Positions 8,870-18,900 of a stretch of 64,000 nucleotides of DNA are shown here, in pieces. A model generated the notes under the pieces. It did not search any database and was not told where the DNA came from. It saw only the letters and a list, made by a program, of their open reading frames with translations. Origin of the DNA: a virus; IMG/VR virus record IMGVR_UViG_3300028073_000008, positions 105,156 through 169,155 of that record; one strand, written 5' to 3'. Numbering within the stretch: the first letter of the stretch is position 1; each line of letters begins with the position of its first letter. The position numbers and the translations under genes were made by a program.

Positions 8870-9331
8870 ATGACTAAGACTATCTTCTATAAAAAAGTAG
8901 GACGCCGTTATGTTCCGGTTTCGGAATATGACAGCGAATATTTGGATAGCTTTCCAAAAGGAAATCATTTGGTCAGTGTATATCCGGGAGGTTCTAGTCG
9001 AAGATTCAATATCAATCCAAACTACGCTGCTATGATCGCAGCAGGCCGAATTGCCGAAGATGCTATCAGTCGTGCTGTCTATCAAGCGACAGAAGTCCGA
9101 CCAAAACGCAAAGCTATGACCCAGGCAGAAATAGATGCTTGGAACAATCTTATCAAAGTATGGGGAGAAGAAGCTCGTGGCCTTGTTCACCCATCTGCTA
9201 GAGAAGTTGCTGAAGTCGGAGTCGCTGCTATGGTAGAAGAAGCTGAAAAACTTTTACAAAACGAAAGTGTTCGCAAGGCATATGAACATTTTATGCTAAT
9301 GTGCGAACTTACCAAGGATAAAAATGACTAA
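8870..9331 (+). CDS. Conserved phage protein of unknown function
   Basis: A 153-residue protein with an N-terminus of MTKTIFYKKVGRRYVPVSEYD and an Ala-rich helical middle. No catalytic motif was recognised. It appears to be expressed from its own sigma70-like promoter with no leader or Shine-Dalgarno site, which suggests early expression by host RNA polymerase. It overlaps the following cytidylyltransferase gene by eight bases, so the two are probably cotranscribed. Confidence 0.8.
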   Translation: MTKTIFYKKVGRRYVPVSEYDSEYLDSFPKGNHLVSVYPGGSSRRFNINPNYAAMIAAGRIAEDAISRAVYQATEVRPKRKAMTQAEIDAWNNLIKVWGEEARGLVHPSAREVAEVGVAAMVEEAEKLLQNESVRKAYEHFMLMCELTKDKND

Positions 9332-9734
9332 GATTGGTTTTACTTGCTCTACGTTTGATCTGTTCCACGCAGGTCATGTGATGATGCTAGAAGAAGCTAA
9401 AACAAAATGCGATTATCTAATTGTGGGATTACAGACCGATCCCACACTAGATCGGCCACACAAGAATAAACCTGTACAAGGTGTATTTGAAAGGTGGGTA
9501 CAGCTTAATGGCTGTAAGCATGTGGATCAGATCGTTCCATATGCTACAGAACAAGAGCTCTACGATATCTTGAATTCTTTTCCTATTGATGTTAGAATAT
9601 TAGGAGAAGAATACATAGACAAAGATTTTACTGGCAGCGGTCTACCGATGGAATATCATTTCAATAGACGCAGGCACAGTTTTTCCACAACCGAATTAAG
9701 ACAGCGTGTAGTTGACGCAGAAAGCAACAAATGA
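9324..9734 (+). CDS. TagD-like cytidylyltransferase
   Basis: A 136-residue nucleotidyltransferase. FHAGH (residues 14-18) is the HxGH nucleotide-binding motif, and STTELRQR near residues 119-126 is the second family motif. Length and the opening IGFTCSTFDLFHAGHV match glycerol-3-phosphate cytidylyltransferase-type enzymes, which form CDP-linked alcohols for surface polymers. AAGGA precedes the ATG. Neighbouring sugar-transferase genes support a role in making an activated sugar or polyol; the true substrate is unknown. Confidence 0.8.
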   Translation: MTKIGFTCSTFDLFHAGHVMMLEEAKTKCDYLIVGLQTDPTLDRPHKNKPVQGVFERWVQLNGCKHVDQIVPYATEQELYDILNSFPIDVRILGEEYIDKDFTGSGLPMEYHFNRRRHSFSTTELRQRVVDAESNK

Positions 9735-10759
9735 CTAAACGTATAGGGTTTGCCTGTAAATGGATCGACGGTCCTAGCCAAATCGACGGCATCAAACAGA
9801 AGGACGACTGTAAGCAGTACAATACAGGTAGCACCACTGTGGCATGGTTAAATAGACAGACGAGAGAAGTAGCAGAACAAAAGCTATGGGATCTAGCTAA
9901 TGCTAATATCGAAGCTACTCGTAAACTTGTCGAACGTGTAGGAGAATTACCCGATGAACTCCGTATGGTCCGCCTTAGCAGTGATATTCTTCCTGTCTAC
10001 ACTGAGCCTAGCTGGTCTTACTATTATCGTCAGCCTGATGTCCGCTTACATCTTGAAAGAGCCTTTTCGAGTGTGGGCGATCTGGGACGCAGTCGGGGGG
10101 TACGCCTTAGCTTTCACCCTGGTCAATTTTGTGTGTTGGCTAGTGATAATGATGACGTTGTTAGTCGCTCTATAGAGGAGTTCGAATATCATGTGGACAT
10201 GGCTCGCTGGATGGGATATGGCAAAACGTTTCAAGACTTTAAAATCAATGTTCATATCGCAGGCCGACAAGGCCCAATGGGAATACGTGCTGCGTTGGCT
10301 AGGATGACTCCCGAGGCCCGTAACACGCTAACTATCGAAAATGATGAAATGACTTGGGGCATAGAAGACAGCATCGAGCTAGTCAACGATTGTGCCCTTG
10401 TACTAGATATACATCATCATTGGGTAAACTCAGGAGAATATATCGATGCTAATGACGACCGTGTTAAAAGGATTATTGATAGCTGGCGGGGTGCTAGCCG
10501 CCCTGTGCTTCATTACTCTGTCAGCCGTGAAGATATATTGGTTGGACACGACATGTATACCCTTCCTGATATGGCCCAACTGCTGAGCCAAGGATACAAA
10601 AAACAAAAACTCAGAGCTCATTCTAACTTTTACTGGAATCAACCAGCAAACGAATGGGCTCTGAGTTTCCGAGACAACTTCGATATCATGTGCGAGAGCA
10701 AAGCTAAAAATCTAGCTAGTTTCGCACTATACGAAGAAGCGCAACAGTTAGGCTGCTGA
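9731..10759 (+). CDS. uvsE: UV damage endonuclease UvsE
   Basis: A 342-residue UVDE-family TIM-barrel enzyme that nicks DNA 5' of UV photoproducts and starts alternative excision repair. Recognisable segments are the start RIGFACKW, RLSSDILP, RLSFHPGQFCVL with metal-binding His, NVHIAGRQG, LTIENDEMTWG, and DIHHHW. The length is typical. It overlaps the cytidylyltransferase by the ATGA arrangement, and its 3' end overlaps a convergent small gene by 12 bases. A DNA glycosylase at 27719 gives the phage a second repair route. Confidence 0.93.
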   Translation: MTKRIGFACKWIDGPSQIDGIKQKDDCKQYNTGSTTVAWLNRQTREVAEQKLWDLANANIEATRKLVERVGELPDELRMVRLSSDILPVYTEPSWSYYYRQPDVRLHLERAFSSVGDLGRSRGVRLSFHPGQFCVLASDNDDVVSRSIEEFEYHVDMARWMGYGKTFQDFKINVHIAGRQGPMGIRAALARMTPEARNTLTIENDEMTWGIEDSIELVNDCALVLDIHHHWVNSGEYIDANDDRVKRIIDSWRGASRPVLHYSVSREDILVGHDMYTLPDMAQLLSQGYKKQKLRAHSNFYWNQPANEWALSFRDNFDIMCESKAKNLASFALYEEAQQLGC

Positions 10760-11017
10760 TTTTGGTTTACGGCCGCGTTTAGGCGTTCCTTCTTTCTTCT
10801 GAGCAGGCTTCTTAGCAGGAGCCTTTTTCTTTGGAGTAGGAATGCTCTTTACAGCAGCTTCTGTAGCAGCTTCAGCTACGCTAACTGGTGGTTCAACTTT
10901 ATATGGGGCTACTGGTGTAGAATTAGCTACAGCTACCGCAGAACTATCTGTAGTAGGACTGCCTGCCGGTAATACAGTTGTACCAAACCCAAAAAGCTGT
11001 TTTAGAAATTTAATCAT
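10748..11017 (-). CDS. Histone H1-like, lysine-rich tail protein
   Basis: An 89-residue protein. After a short hydrophobic start it is Ala/Pro/Val-rich, then ends in a Lys/Pro/Ala tail (TPKKKAPAKKPAQKK) and the AT-hook-like core KRGRKPK. Such tails bind DNA non-specifically or in the minor groove. The start is well supported by TAAGGAGATT before the ATG on the minus strand. An overlapping plus-strand frame lacks this support. It may coat phage DNA or target the host nucleoid; this is inferred from composition only. Confidence 0.75.
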   Translation of the reverse strand: MIKFLKQLFGFGTTVLPAGSPTTDSSAVAVANSTPVAPYKVEPPVSVAEAATEAAVKSIPTPKKKAPAKKPAQKKEGTPKRGRKPKSAA

Positions 11018-11044
11018 GTTAATCTCCTTACAGCCTATTTAGCT

Positions 11045-11052
11045 GGTAAATA
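11045..11052 (+). promoter_or_regulatory. Late-promoter-like motif GGTAAATA
   Basis: GGTAAATA (then TA) ends five bases before the superoxide dismutase ATG, with no Shine-Dalgarno between. ATATAG (11050-11055) could pair with CTATAT at 11075-11080 inside the gene. Confidence 0.45.
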
Positions 11053-11057
11053 TAGTC

Positions 11058-11615
11058 ATGAAGGACATAAAGACCTATATCAATTTAATAGAAGTAGCAG
11101 ACAAACAGCTCAGGCAAGAGCCACTGCCTTATAAAAGAACCGAGCTAGATCCTGTTTTGAGTGAAAAAACTCTGGATTATCATTATGGTAAGCTAGCTAA
11201 AGCCTACGTAGAACGTTACAATAAAGGTGAAGGTGATTCAGATTTTAATAAAGGCGGAGCAGTACTACATAACATTTATTTTTCACAGCTAAAGCCGCCC
11301 GGTGGTGCTAATCGCCCATTCGGTGCTAGTGAAGAACTTATAGAAAGAAAATACAAATCGTTCGACAGTTTTAAAGAAGAATTTTTAAAAACTGCTATGA
11401 CTATACAGGGCAGCGGTTGGGTGTTTATGGACAGACAAGGTGAAATAAAGACTATAAAAAATCATAATATCACCGGTGATCCTACTAGGATAGCACTGTT
11501 AGTAGATTGGTGGGAACACGCTTGGGCATTAGATTACCAAGCAGACAAAGACAAATATATGAATAACTTTTGGCGCATAATAGATTGGGCCATAGTAAAT
11601 GATAGATTACAATAA
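11058..11615 (+). CDS. Iron/manganese superoxide dismutase with N-terminal extension
   Basis: A 185-residue Fe/Mn SOD, which converts superoxide to peroxide and oxygen. All four metal ligands are present: His42 (YHYGK), His71 (VLHNIYF), Asp150 and His154 (VDWWEHAW). The usual LPYKRTELDPVLSEKTLDYHYGK opening starts only at residue 23, leaving about 20 extra residues. Gly67 matches Mn-type enzymes, while the usual Gln/Ala specificity position holds His136, so the metal is uncertain. Phage SODs are uncommon. Fe-S genes lie downstream, suggesting a shared oxidative or iron theme. Confidence 0.92.
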   Translation: MKDIKTYINLIEVADKQLRQEPLPYKRTELDPVLSEKTLDYHYGKLAKAYVERYNKGEGDSDFNKGGAVLHNIYFSQLKPPGGANRPFGASEELIERKYKSFDSFKEEFLKTAMTIQGSGWVFMDRQGEIKTIKNHNITGDPTRIALLVDWWEHAWALDYQADKDKYMNNFWRIIDWAIVNDRLQ

Positions 11616-11631
11616 CTAAAGGAGACCAAAC

Positions 11632-11748
11632 ATGTTAGAAACAGTATTTTGGATTTTAGTAGGTGCATTCGTGGGCTGGCATATTCCACAGCCATCTTGG
11701 GCTAAGGCTTTGGAAGATAAAGTCAAAGGTTTTTTTATTAAGGACTAA
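11632..11748 (+). CDS. Small single-TM membrane protein (38 aa)
   Basis: This short frame has a clear ribosome binding site (AAAGGAG, eight bases before the ATG). It encodes one hydrophobic segment at about residues 3-16 (VFWILVGAFVGW), then PQPSWAK and a basic C-terminal end. It lies in the gap between SOD and IscU, two bases from the latter. Function unknown; a small inner-membrane effector is plausible. Confidence 0.65.
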   Translation: MLETVFWILVGAFVGWHIPQPSWAKALEDKVKGFFIKD

Positions 11749-11750
11749 TC

Positions 11751-12170
11751 GTGGCATATAGCAACCAGGTTATTGATCATTATGAAAACCCCCGCAATGT
11801 GGGTAGTCTTGATAAGTCTGATCCTACCGTTGGTACTGGTATGGTTGGGGCACCTGCTTGCGGCGATGTGATGAAACTTCAAATAAAGGTAGATGAAAAT
11901 GGAATCATCGAAGACGCAAAGTTTAAAACCTACGGGTGCGGTTCGGCGATTGCGAGTAGCTCGCTCGTTACCGAATGGCTTAAAGGTAAGACGCTCGACC
12001 AAGCGGGTACGATTAAAAATTCGGCTATCGCAGCAGAACTCGCTTTGCCCCCCGTCAAGATCCACTGCTCTATCCTCGCAGAAGATGCTATTAAATCAGC
12101 CATTGAAGATTATCGTAGAAAGCAAAGAGAAACTGAATTAAATGATAACACTGTCGGAACTAGCAGCTGA
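11751..12170 (+). CDS. iscU: IscU-type Fe-S cluster scaffold protein
   Basis: The 139-residue protein starts at GTG and is a complete IscU. Cluster ligands Cys37 (PACGD, with Asp39), Cys63 (YGCGSA) and Cys106 ([10 protein letters not shown]) are all present with His105. The LPPVK motif that HscA recognises is intact at 99-103, so the scaffold can in principle be served by host HscA/HscB and IscS. It is followed by iscA with a 29-base overlap. It may supply clusters to phage radical-SAM QueE or keep host Fe-S assembly running during infection; both are inferences. Confidence 0.93.
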   Translation: MAYSNQVIDHYENPRNVGSLDKSDPTVGTGMVGAPACGDVMKLQIKVDENGIIEDAKFKTYGCGSAIASSSLVTEWLKGKTLDQAGTIKNSAIAAELALPPVKIHCSILAEDAIKSAIEDYRRKQRETELNDNTVGTSS

Positions 12171-12462
12171 AAAAGTAAAGACACAGTTAGAACGCAGAGG
12201 CAAAGGATTGGGCATAAGAGTAGGAGTAAAAAACTCCGGATGTTCAGGTCTTGCTTATGTTTTAGAATATGTCGACACTCCAAACGAGCATGATGACGTT
12301 TGGCAAAGCAATGGTGTTAACATTTACACAGATAAGAAATCTCTAGTGTACCTGCTAGGTTTAGAAATGGATTGGATCAAAAACGGACTTAACGAAGGGT
12401 TTGATTTTAAAAACCCCAACGAAACTGCTCGCTGCGGGTGTGGGGAAAGTTTCAAAGTATAG
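12142..12462 (+). CDS. iscA: IscA-type Fe-S carrier
   Basis: A 106-residue A-type carrier with the three invariant cysteines Cys34 (NSGCSGLAY), Cys98 and Cys100 (CGCGESF). These proteins accept a cluster from IscU and pass it to apo-enzymes. The start lies within the end of iscU, implying translational coupling. A second A-type protein occurs at 40947, so the phage carries a scaffold and two carriers. It is followed by a GC-rich structured gap. Confidence 0.93.
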   Translation: MITLSELAAEKVKTQLERRGKGLGIRVGVKNSGCSGLAYVLEYVDTPNEHDDVWQSNGVNIYTDKKSLVYLLGLEMDWIKNGLNEGFDFKNPNETARCGCGESFKV

Positions 12463-12463
12463 A

Positions 12464-12549
12464 ACACCTACCTTAGGACGTTATCGTTACATAGGTGTGC
12501 CCGGCTGCTGGGCGAGGATGATAGTAGGAGTCGTGCCCGAGGGCATCCT
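12464..12549. ncRNA. GC-rich potentially structured gap between convergent genes
   Basis: Three nested inverted repeats fill the gap: ACACCTA (12464) with TAGGTGT (12492), GCCC (12499) with GGGC (12510), and AGGATG (12515) with CATCCT (12544). The last encloses a short TGCC/GGCA hairpin. The stretch is much richer in GC than its surroundings and encodes no protein. It has no U-tract, so a simple intrinsic terminator is unlikely. It may be a small RNA or a shared end structure for the two convergent transcripts. Confidence 0.35.
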
Positions 12550-12559
12550 TAAGTGAGCA

Positions 12560-12847
12560 TTAATATTTGCTAACAGGTAACAGACTGCTAGCGGGCATGT
12601 CCCATATCTTTTTCCTATCTACTCCTTTTTTCTGTGCGAAACGTTTAACATCGCACTTTGAGCAGCAATGGAAATAATTGTTACTTAGACGCCTATGGTC
12701 TATGTGTTTTAGATCTCTTTCAAATTCTTCATCACAACTGTCGCAACGGAATACCGCCACAGTCTTTTCTCTCGTATAGACATGATCCTTACCTAGCTTG
12801 CTAGGTCTAGTGTATTCTGTGGTACGTGTCAGTTGTTTCAAGTACAT
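12560..12847 (-). CDS. Small zinc-finger-like phage protein
   Basis: A 95-residue basic protein with two Cys pairs: CDSC (35-38) and, about 25 residues later, CCSKC. HIDHRR lies between them. This spacing suggests a zinc ribbon or treble clef binding nucleic acid, and resembles the zinc-binding head of small HNH-type phage proteins, but no full nuclease domain is seen. The start has no Shine-Dalgarno site and lies four bases after a TGTAAATA late-like motif. It is convergent with iscA. Confidence 0.65.
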   Translation of the reverse strand: MYLKQLTRTTEYTRPSKLGKDHVYTREKTVAVFRCDSCDEEFERDLKHIDHRRLSNNYFHCCSKCDVKRFAQKKGVDRKKIWDMPASSLLPVSKY

Positions 12848-12851
12848 AAGA

Positions 12852-12859
12852 TATTTACA
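12852..12859 (-). promoter_or_regulatory. Late-promoter-like motif TGTAAATA (minus)
   Basis: Minus-strand TGTAAATA ends four bases before the zinc-finger gene ATG. Minus-strand ATAAG upstream (12865-12869) can pair with CTTAT at the start codon, so only read-through RNA would form the hairpin. Confidence 0.4.
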
Positions 12860-12879
12860 TTCGGCTTATAGAATTTTGG

Positions 12880-12889
12880 GCTAAATATT
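12880..12889 (+). promoter_or_regulatory. Late-promoter-like motif GCTAAATATT
   Basis: The motif sits 30 bases upstream of the giant fibre/baseplate gene at 12920, which has its own GGAG ribosome binding site. Confidence 0.4.
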
Positions 12890-12919
12890 AGGAGCAAGTA
12901 GCTTTTTCCGGAGTTTATA

Positions 12920-15900
12920 ATGGCTAGACAAGAGATTAATATTGGTATCGAAGGCAATGACGGTACCGGCGACAGTATTCGTGACAGTTTTAAGAAAGTC
13001 AACGAAAATTTCACAGAACTATATGCTATTCTAGGACAAGAAGGTAAACTGTCCTTTACTGGGCTATCTGACACACCTAGCCAGATACGCCTAGCTGATT
13101 CAAATAAAATACTGGTCGTTGATGGTGTAACTGAAGAAATTGTTTTTAAAGAACTAGTAGGTGATGCTACTCTAGTTATCAACCAAGTAGATCCAGGAGT
13201 TATCCGTTTTAGTTCTCTAGCTTCTGCGTTGATCAACGATGCCACTCCAACACTTGCTGCCAACTTAAACTCTAATTTCAAACGTCTAACAAATCTTAGT
13301 CCAGCTCAATTAGATACAGATGCTGCTACAAAAGGATATGTAGACGGAAAATTATCTCTAGCTGGCGTAAATGCTAGAGATCCAAACACTAATGCTATTA
13401 GGACAGAATGGGGAACTATGACTGGTCCGCTGATCCTAAGCAGAAATCCTATACAAAGCGATGATGCCAACTACAATGGGTTAATCGCTGCTACAAAATC
13501 TTATGTAGATGGCAAAACATTTACCAGTGCTAATAACATCTTTGTTGCTAAAAATGGTAGCGACAATAGAACAGATATTCCAGAAAACCAAAGAGGACGT
13601 TCTTGGTCAGCTGCCTATGCTACTGTTAGCTATGCTGCTCAAGTAGCAGAGCAGATCATTAACAGTGCTCCATTTGAACTAGGTCCTTATAGAAAGAAAC
13701 TTACCTACGATTTTGGTACCAAGAATTCAACACTTTATTCGTTTGCTGCTTCTCCCTTGTCAGGAGTAGGTGCTACAGCAGTAGCAAGGATGGGCGTCGA
13801 TTCTTTCACTATCCCTATCGTAGGAACTGGGTACGAACTCGGAGATGTGTTAACGCTATCTGGAGGTACTCCTGTTATTCCAGCACAGGTGCGTGTAGAA
13901 GCCAAAGATATCACAGGCGGCATTACTCAACTTTCTATCGTAGAAGCAGGTGTCTATAGCGCATTACCTGATAATATAACCAATATCACTCTCGTAGGAG
14001 GAACCGGTAACGGTGCTAGGATATCGGCTACCTGGAAAGTCAGTAGCATCATAGTTACTAATGGAGGTAGCAATTACGGTTCTGCTTCTGCCATATTCTC
14101 AGGAGGATCTCCTACATTAGGAGCAGAAGCCACTCCTATAGAAGTAGGTGGAGTTATCAAGGATGTGAATATCGTAAGCAATGGTTCTGGATATACATCT
14201 ATTCCAACTATCGATATCTATCTACCAAGAATAACCATAACTACAGAAAATCTAGGTTCCGACTTTGACAACGATCTATCAGATGGTCAACTATTACGAG
14301 GATTAACTTCAGGTGCTGTAGCTAGAATCGTTAACTTTGCTGCCGAAATAGATAATCTAGGCAACGAAATATTTGATATACAAACACTTACTGGTAATCT
14401 TCTTGTAGGAGAAGAAATAGAATACGGCCAAGCTACCAAGAACGTACAAGTTACTATTGAAGTAGAAAGTGGTATCTATTACGAACATTTTCCTATACGT
14501 CTAGCAGCTAACGTTTCTATCAAAGGAACAGAATTTAGACGTGTCCAGATCAGACCAAAACCAGGAATCAGCAGATCCCCTTGGGCTAGATTATATTTCC
14601 GTAGAGATCCTATCATCGACGGAATCCGTGTCTCGACCACAGAATACGGTTATCACTATCTAACAGATCCGCTGGACTACTCAAGCACTCCCAAGAATAA
14701 CGACGAAATGGATGTGTTCTTAGCCAATGACGCTGTTGTTGTACGTAACATGAGTGTTCAAGGTCACGGCGGATTCATGATGGTACTTGACCCCGAAGGT
14801 CAGATATCTGCCAAGTCACCATACATGCAAGTTGGATCAAGTTTTACTGGCAGCACTAATGCCAAGAGATTTGCTGGTGGACAATACGTCGATGGATTCG
14901 TAGCTAACATGCCCGGTGTGCTACTAGATAAGAGCGATGACGGATATAAGATCACTATCGGTGGTCTTTACAGAGAACCTCAGCTACCAACATCATTTGT
15001 GTTCGGCAGTGATTTATATAGGATTACCTTAGCGACTAGAGTAGAAACACCATATTTTGGCGCTAAGACTCTGCTGGCTGCTAACAAAACATTCATACAA
15101 ACAGAAACCATAGCATGGATCAATTCACCTAGTGGATTTCCTAATCTAAACTATGACGAAGATATTTGTTATAGAGATGTAGGACTGATCGTTGATGCTG
15201 TCATGGAAGACCTTCTATATGGCGGTTATAGACATAGCTCACAAGCAGGTAGACTATATTTTTCTAGTGGTTCTACTATCATTGCCGGTCAAGTAACACA
15301 GACTGCCGCAGCTATAAGACATGCTAGAGATATCGCGATAAAATGTATCAAACAAGAACTGTTTACACCTGTGCTAGGCAGCGCAGGACAAACTACTATT
15401 CCGTCGATCACTGATGGTGCCACTGCTCAAACTATCGTTGACAACTGTTTTGAAATCATAGCTAATATTGTTCAATACGGAGAAGCTATGTATAAGGCCA
15501 AGGCCTTGATACAGGCTAACAAAGAACTCATACAGGTAGAAACTGTTAAATTTGTCGATCAATATTATCCTTCACTAAATTATCTTAAAGACACTTGTAA
15601 GCGAGATGTTGGACTTATAGTTGATGCTATTGCTATAGACATGTTTGGAGATTTTACAGAATCTCTAAGAGCAGGATATTCTTACTACAGACAAGGAGTA
15701 TTGGTATATGCGCAGGATCAAATTCCTGCCGAAACAGATGCTGTTAATTTTATAGGTTCTACTATAACCGATATTATACAGAACATCACCATAAGTCCTT
15801 TACGTAGCAAACAGACTTTCAATCCCTCATCTGCTGTTTCTATATCAGCAAATACAATAACACTACCTTCGCACCCATTTACTAATGGATCTAAGGTACA

Positions 15901-18900
15901 ATATAGCAACGGCGGTGGGTCTTCTATTACCACAGATTTTGGTACCTTATCAACTGTAGATCCATATTATGTTTATGTGATAGATGCTGACACTATTCAA
16001 CTGTTCGAATCATTTGATCTGATAGTAGCCGCAGAAAAAGGTCTTTCTACAGCATTGGCAATCAATATCACAGGATCAGGCAGTGGGTCCAGCCATACTA
16101 TTCAGTTCTACCAGACTAAAGACCTAACACTATCAGGTGTAGATCTAACCAACGCTAAAGTACTAACAGGAACTAGCACAGGTACTATAGACACTGCTGT
16201 AGGTTATATTAATACTATCGCAGCAGGCGGTGATAGTACCACTGTGCCTGATATCTATCCACAATATAACTGCGTGTTAGATACTCCATATAATGCCATG
16301 GTCGGTGGTAAAGTTATCTTAAGAACACCTGGTAACAAGTCAATGTTGAACAACGACTTTACACAGGTCAATGACTTGGGCTATGGAATTTTTGCCAACA
16401 ATAACGGTTTGATCGAATCTGTGTCGCTGTTTACCTATTACTGCTACACAGCCTACTACTCACTCAACGGTGGTCAGATACGTTCAGTGGGTGGCTCATG
16501 CTGTAACGGTGTGTATGGTTTAAGGGCAGAAGGTGCTGACCCTAATGAAGTACCAGATTCAGTCAATCTAAAATTTCCGCTAGCCCAGACAGCTACATCT
16601 TATGAAAATGCTCTACTGTCTATTAGCAATGCCAAGGGATCGTTAACTCTTTATGTGACCAATTATTCATATCTACCTCGAAATGGCTGTGTCGTCGACA
16701 TTGATCATACAGGCGATTCTGGAGCAGGAGTTACATTAGGTTGGAGAACATACAACGTAGTAGGTGTATCCACAACAGGTTTACCAACCGGTGTTGCTGC
16801 GCTTTCATTAGCTAATGTGACTAGTGCTTCGGGAGTCACTGGTATCGCCAACGATTTGACCAGCAAATCATTGATCATAAGACAAAGCGGTGAATTGGTC
16901 ATTAGTGGTAAAGATGCCATCGTAAGCACAAGACCAAGCACTGCTCTAGTATTTTCAGAATCAACTGCCAACGTTATCAGAGTAACTGCGTTTAACCCAT
17001 ATCTAGATGTCGGAGCAGCAGACAAAGATGTGTTAGTGACCACTAGAGACGGATTCAGTTATGTTTCGTTACCTGTCAAGAAAAATGATACAACATTTAC
17101 TATACCTCCAGGTTTCGGCAATGCTGGCGATGATTATATAGCTATCCAACCTTTAAGCACAGCTAACGCTGCGAGACTGACTTATCAAACTACAGGTTAT
17201 ACTGTATATCCTAGTACAACAGGAACAGGAGGACAGATATTTGGTTATCAAGACTCTATATACGAAATAACAGGATATACGCTGGTTAATACCGGTCTAC
17301 CAAATGCTTATGCCAAGGTTACATTTAACAACGTCACTAATCCTAATGCTGCTACTGCTCGAGGAACGGTCAGCGCGGTTACCAAGGCCAATCCTGCTGT
17401 AGTCACTACTACACAGGCCCACATGATGACAGACGGCAAGAAGGTCAAATTCACCGGCGTCGGTGGTATGACAGAGTTGAATTTCTCAGGTTCAAACTAT
17501 TACTATATCAAGAGACAGACTAACACTGTCAATATAACTGCCACTGCTGCCGGAACTAATTATGTAACTTTAGGATCAGCAGTGTCTACACCTGCGCTGG
17601 CTACTGGACAGGCTGTGATAGTTTCTGGATCTATAGGCGGATTGGTCAGCATACAAGACTATTTCGTCCATCGTGTGATTAATTCTACAACAATCACAGT
17701 GAGCACGTACAGGATCAATGCTACGGCAACAATCGTTTCTACAGACCCATCAAGACCTAATCAGATAGTAGTCGACGATACCAGCAAGCTATCGCTGAAT
17801 CAAGCTATCATCTTCTATGGTACAGGGTTTGGCGGTATCGTTAGTGGTACTACATATTATGTTCTATCTATACCAGATACTACACATATTACGATAACTG
17901 CCACTATCAGCGGTACGACCCCAGTGACATTGACTACTGCTTCCGGATATATTTGGGGTGGTACTACTGCTACACTTAGCAACGCTACTGGTTCTGTTTC
18001 TACAGTGATCAGATCATTTGATAGTTTTGAATTGTATTCAGATAGTGCGTTAACAACCGCAGTCAACAGTACCGGATATACTACATTTACCAGCGGTGGT
18101 ACTGTCAGTGCCATGGGCGGATTAACTTACAGCATCAATAACAGTGCCAGCAATGTGTCACTCAACGCAGGTATAAGAGGTGGTGCTACAGGAACTGTCA
18201 CCGTTAATATTTCTACTATGAGAGCCACTAGCGTGGACTTCTTGGATATAGGAACTGGTAGCTACGCAGACACTAACTATCCATCAGATATTTTTGGTCC
18301 GCCGGCTAACACCCCTGATGTAGCTAAACAAGTTCTAGAACAAAACAAGGGTCGTGTGTTCTATGTAAGCACAGACCAAAACGGTACATTCAAAGTCGGT
18401 GACTTCTTCGGTGTTGATCAAGGTACAGGTAATTTGACCCTGAGCGCCAAAATCAACTTGGCTGGTATCGAAACTCTAAGATTGAAGAGCGGCGTTGAAA
18501 TTAACGAGTTCTCAAACGATACAACCTTAGGTGGAACAGGACCTGCTCCATCTACTTCTACACCTACATCTAATGCTGTTAGAACCTATATCGATTCTAG
18601 ACTAGGTCTATCTAACAGCGGCACCATAGTAACTACAGGTTTGGTTGGTCCGGGGTATATGGCTCTAGATGGTACATTGGGCATGAAAGGTCCTATGGAC
18701 CTTAACAACAACAGAATCATAAATGTTGCTAGTCCAACATCAGCGAATGATGCTGTTCCAAGAAATTACATGAAGCTGTTGAATCTAGAGGATGGTACGA
18801 CTACTGGAGCAAGCAGCGGTGACCTATTGACATTCACTGGTACTGCTGCCGGCTTTACAAAAGCCACTGTTACTGGTGCTATAACTCTAAACAGAAGCGG

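Noticed and set aside
10842-11042. Plus-strand ORF over the histone-like gene
   Set aside because: The minus-strand gene has an ideal Shine-Dalgarno sequence and a sensible protein. The plus-strand product is hydrophobic mirror sequence.
12464-12549. tRNA gene or hammerhead ribozyme
   Set aside because: The hairpin order does not fit a cloverleaf with acceptor and T-loop sequence, and the CUGANGA and GAAA cores of a hammerhead are absent.
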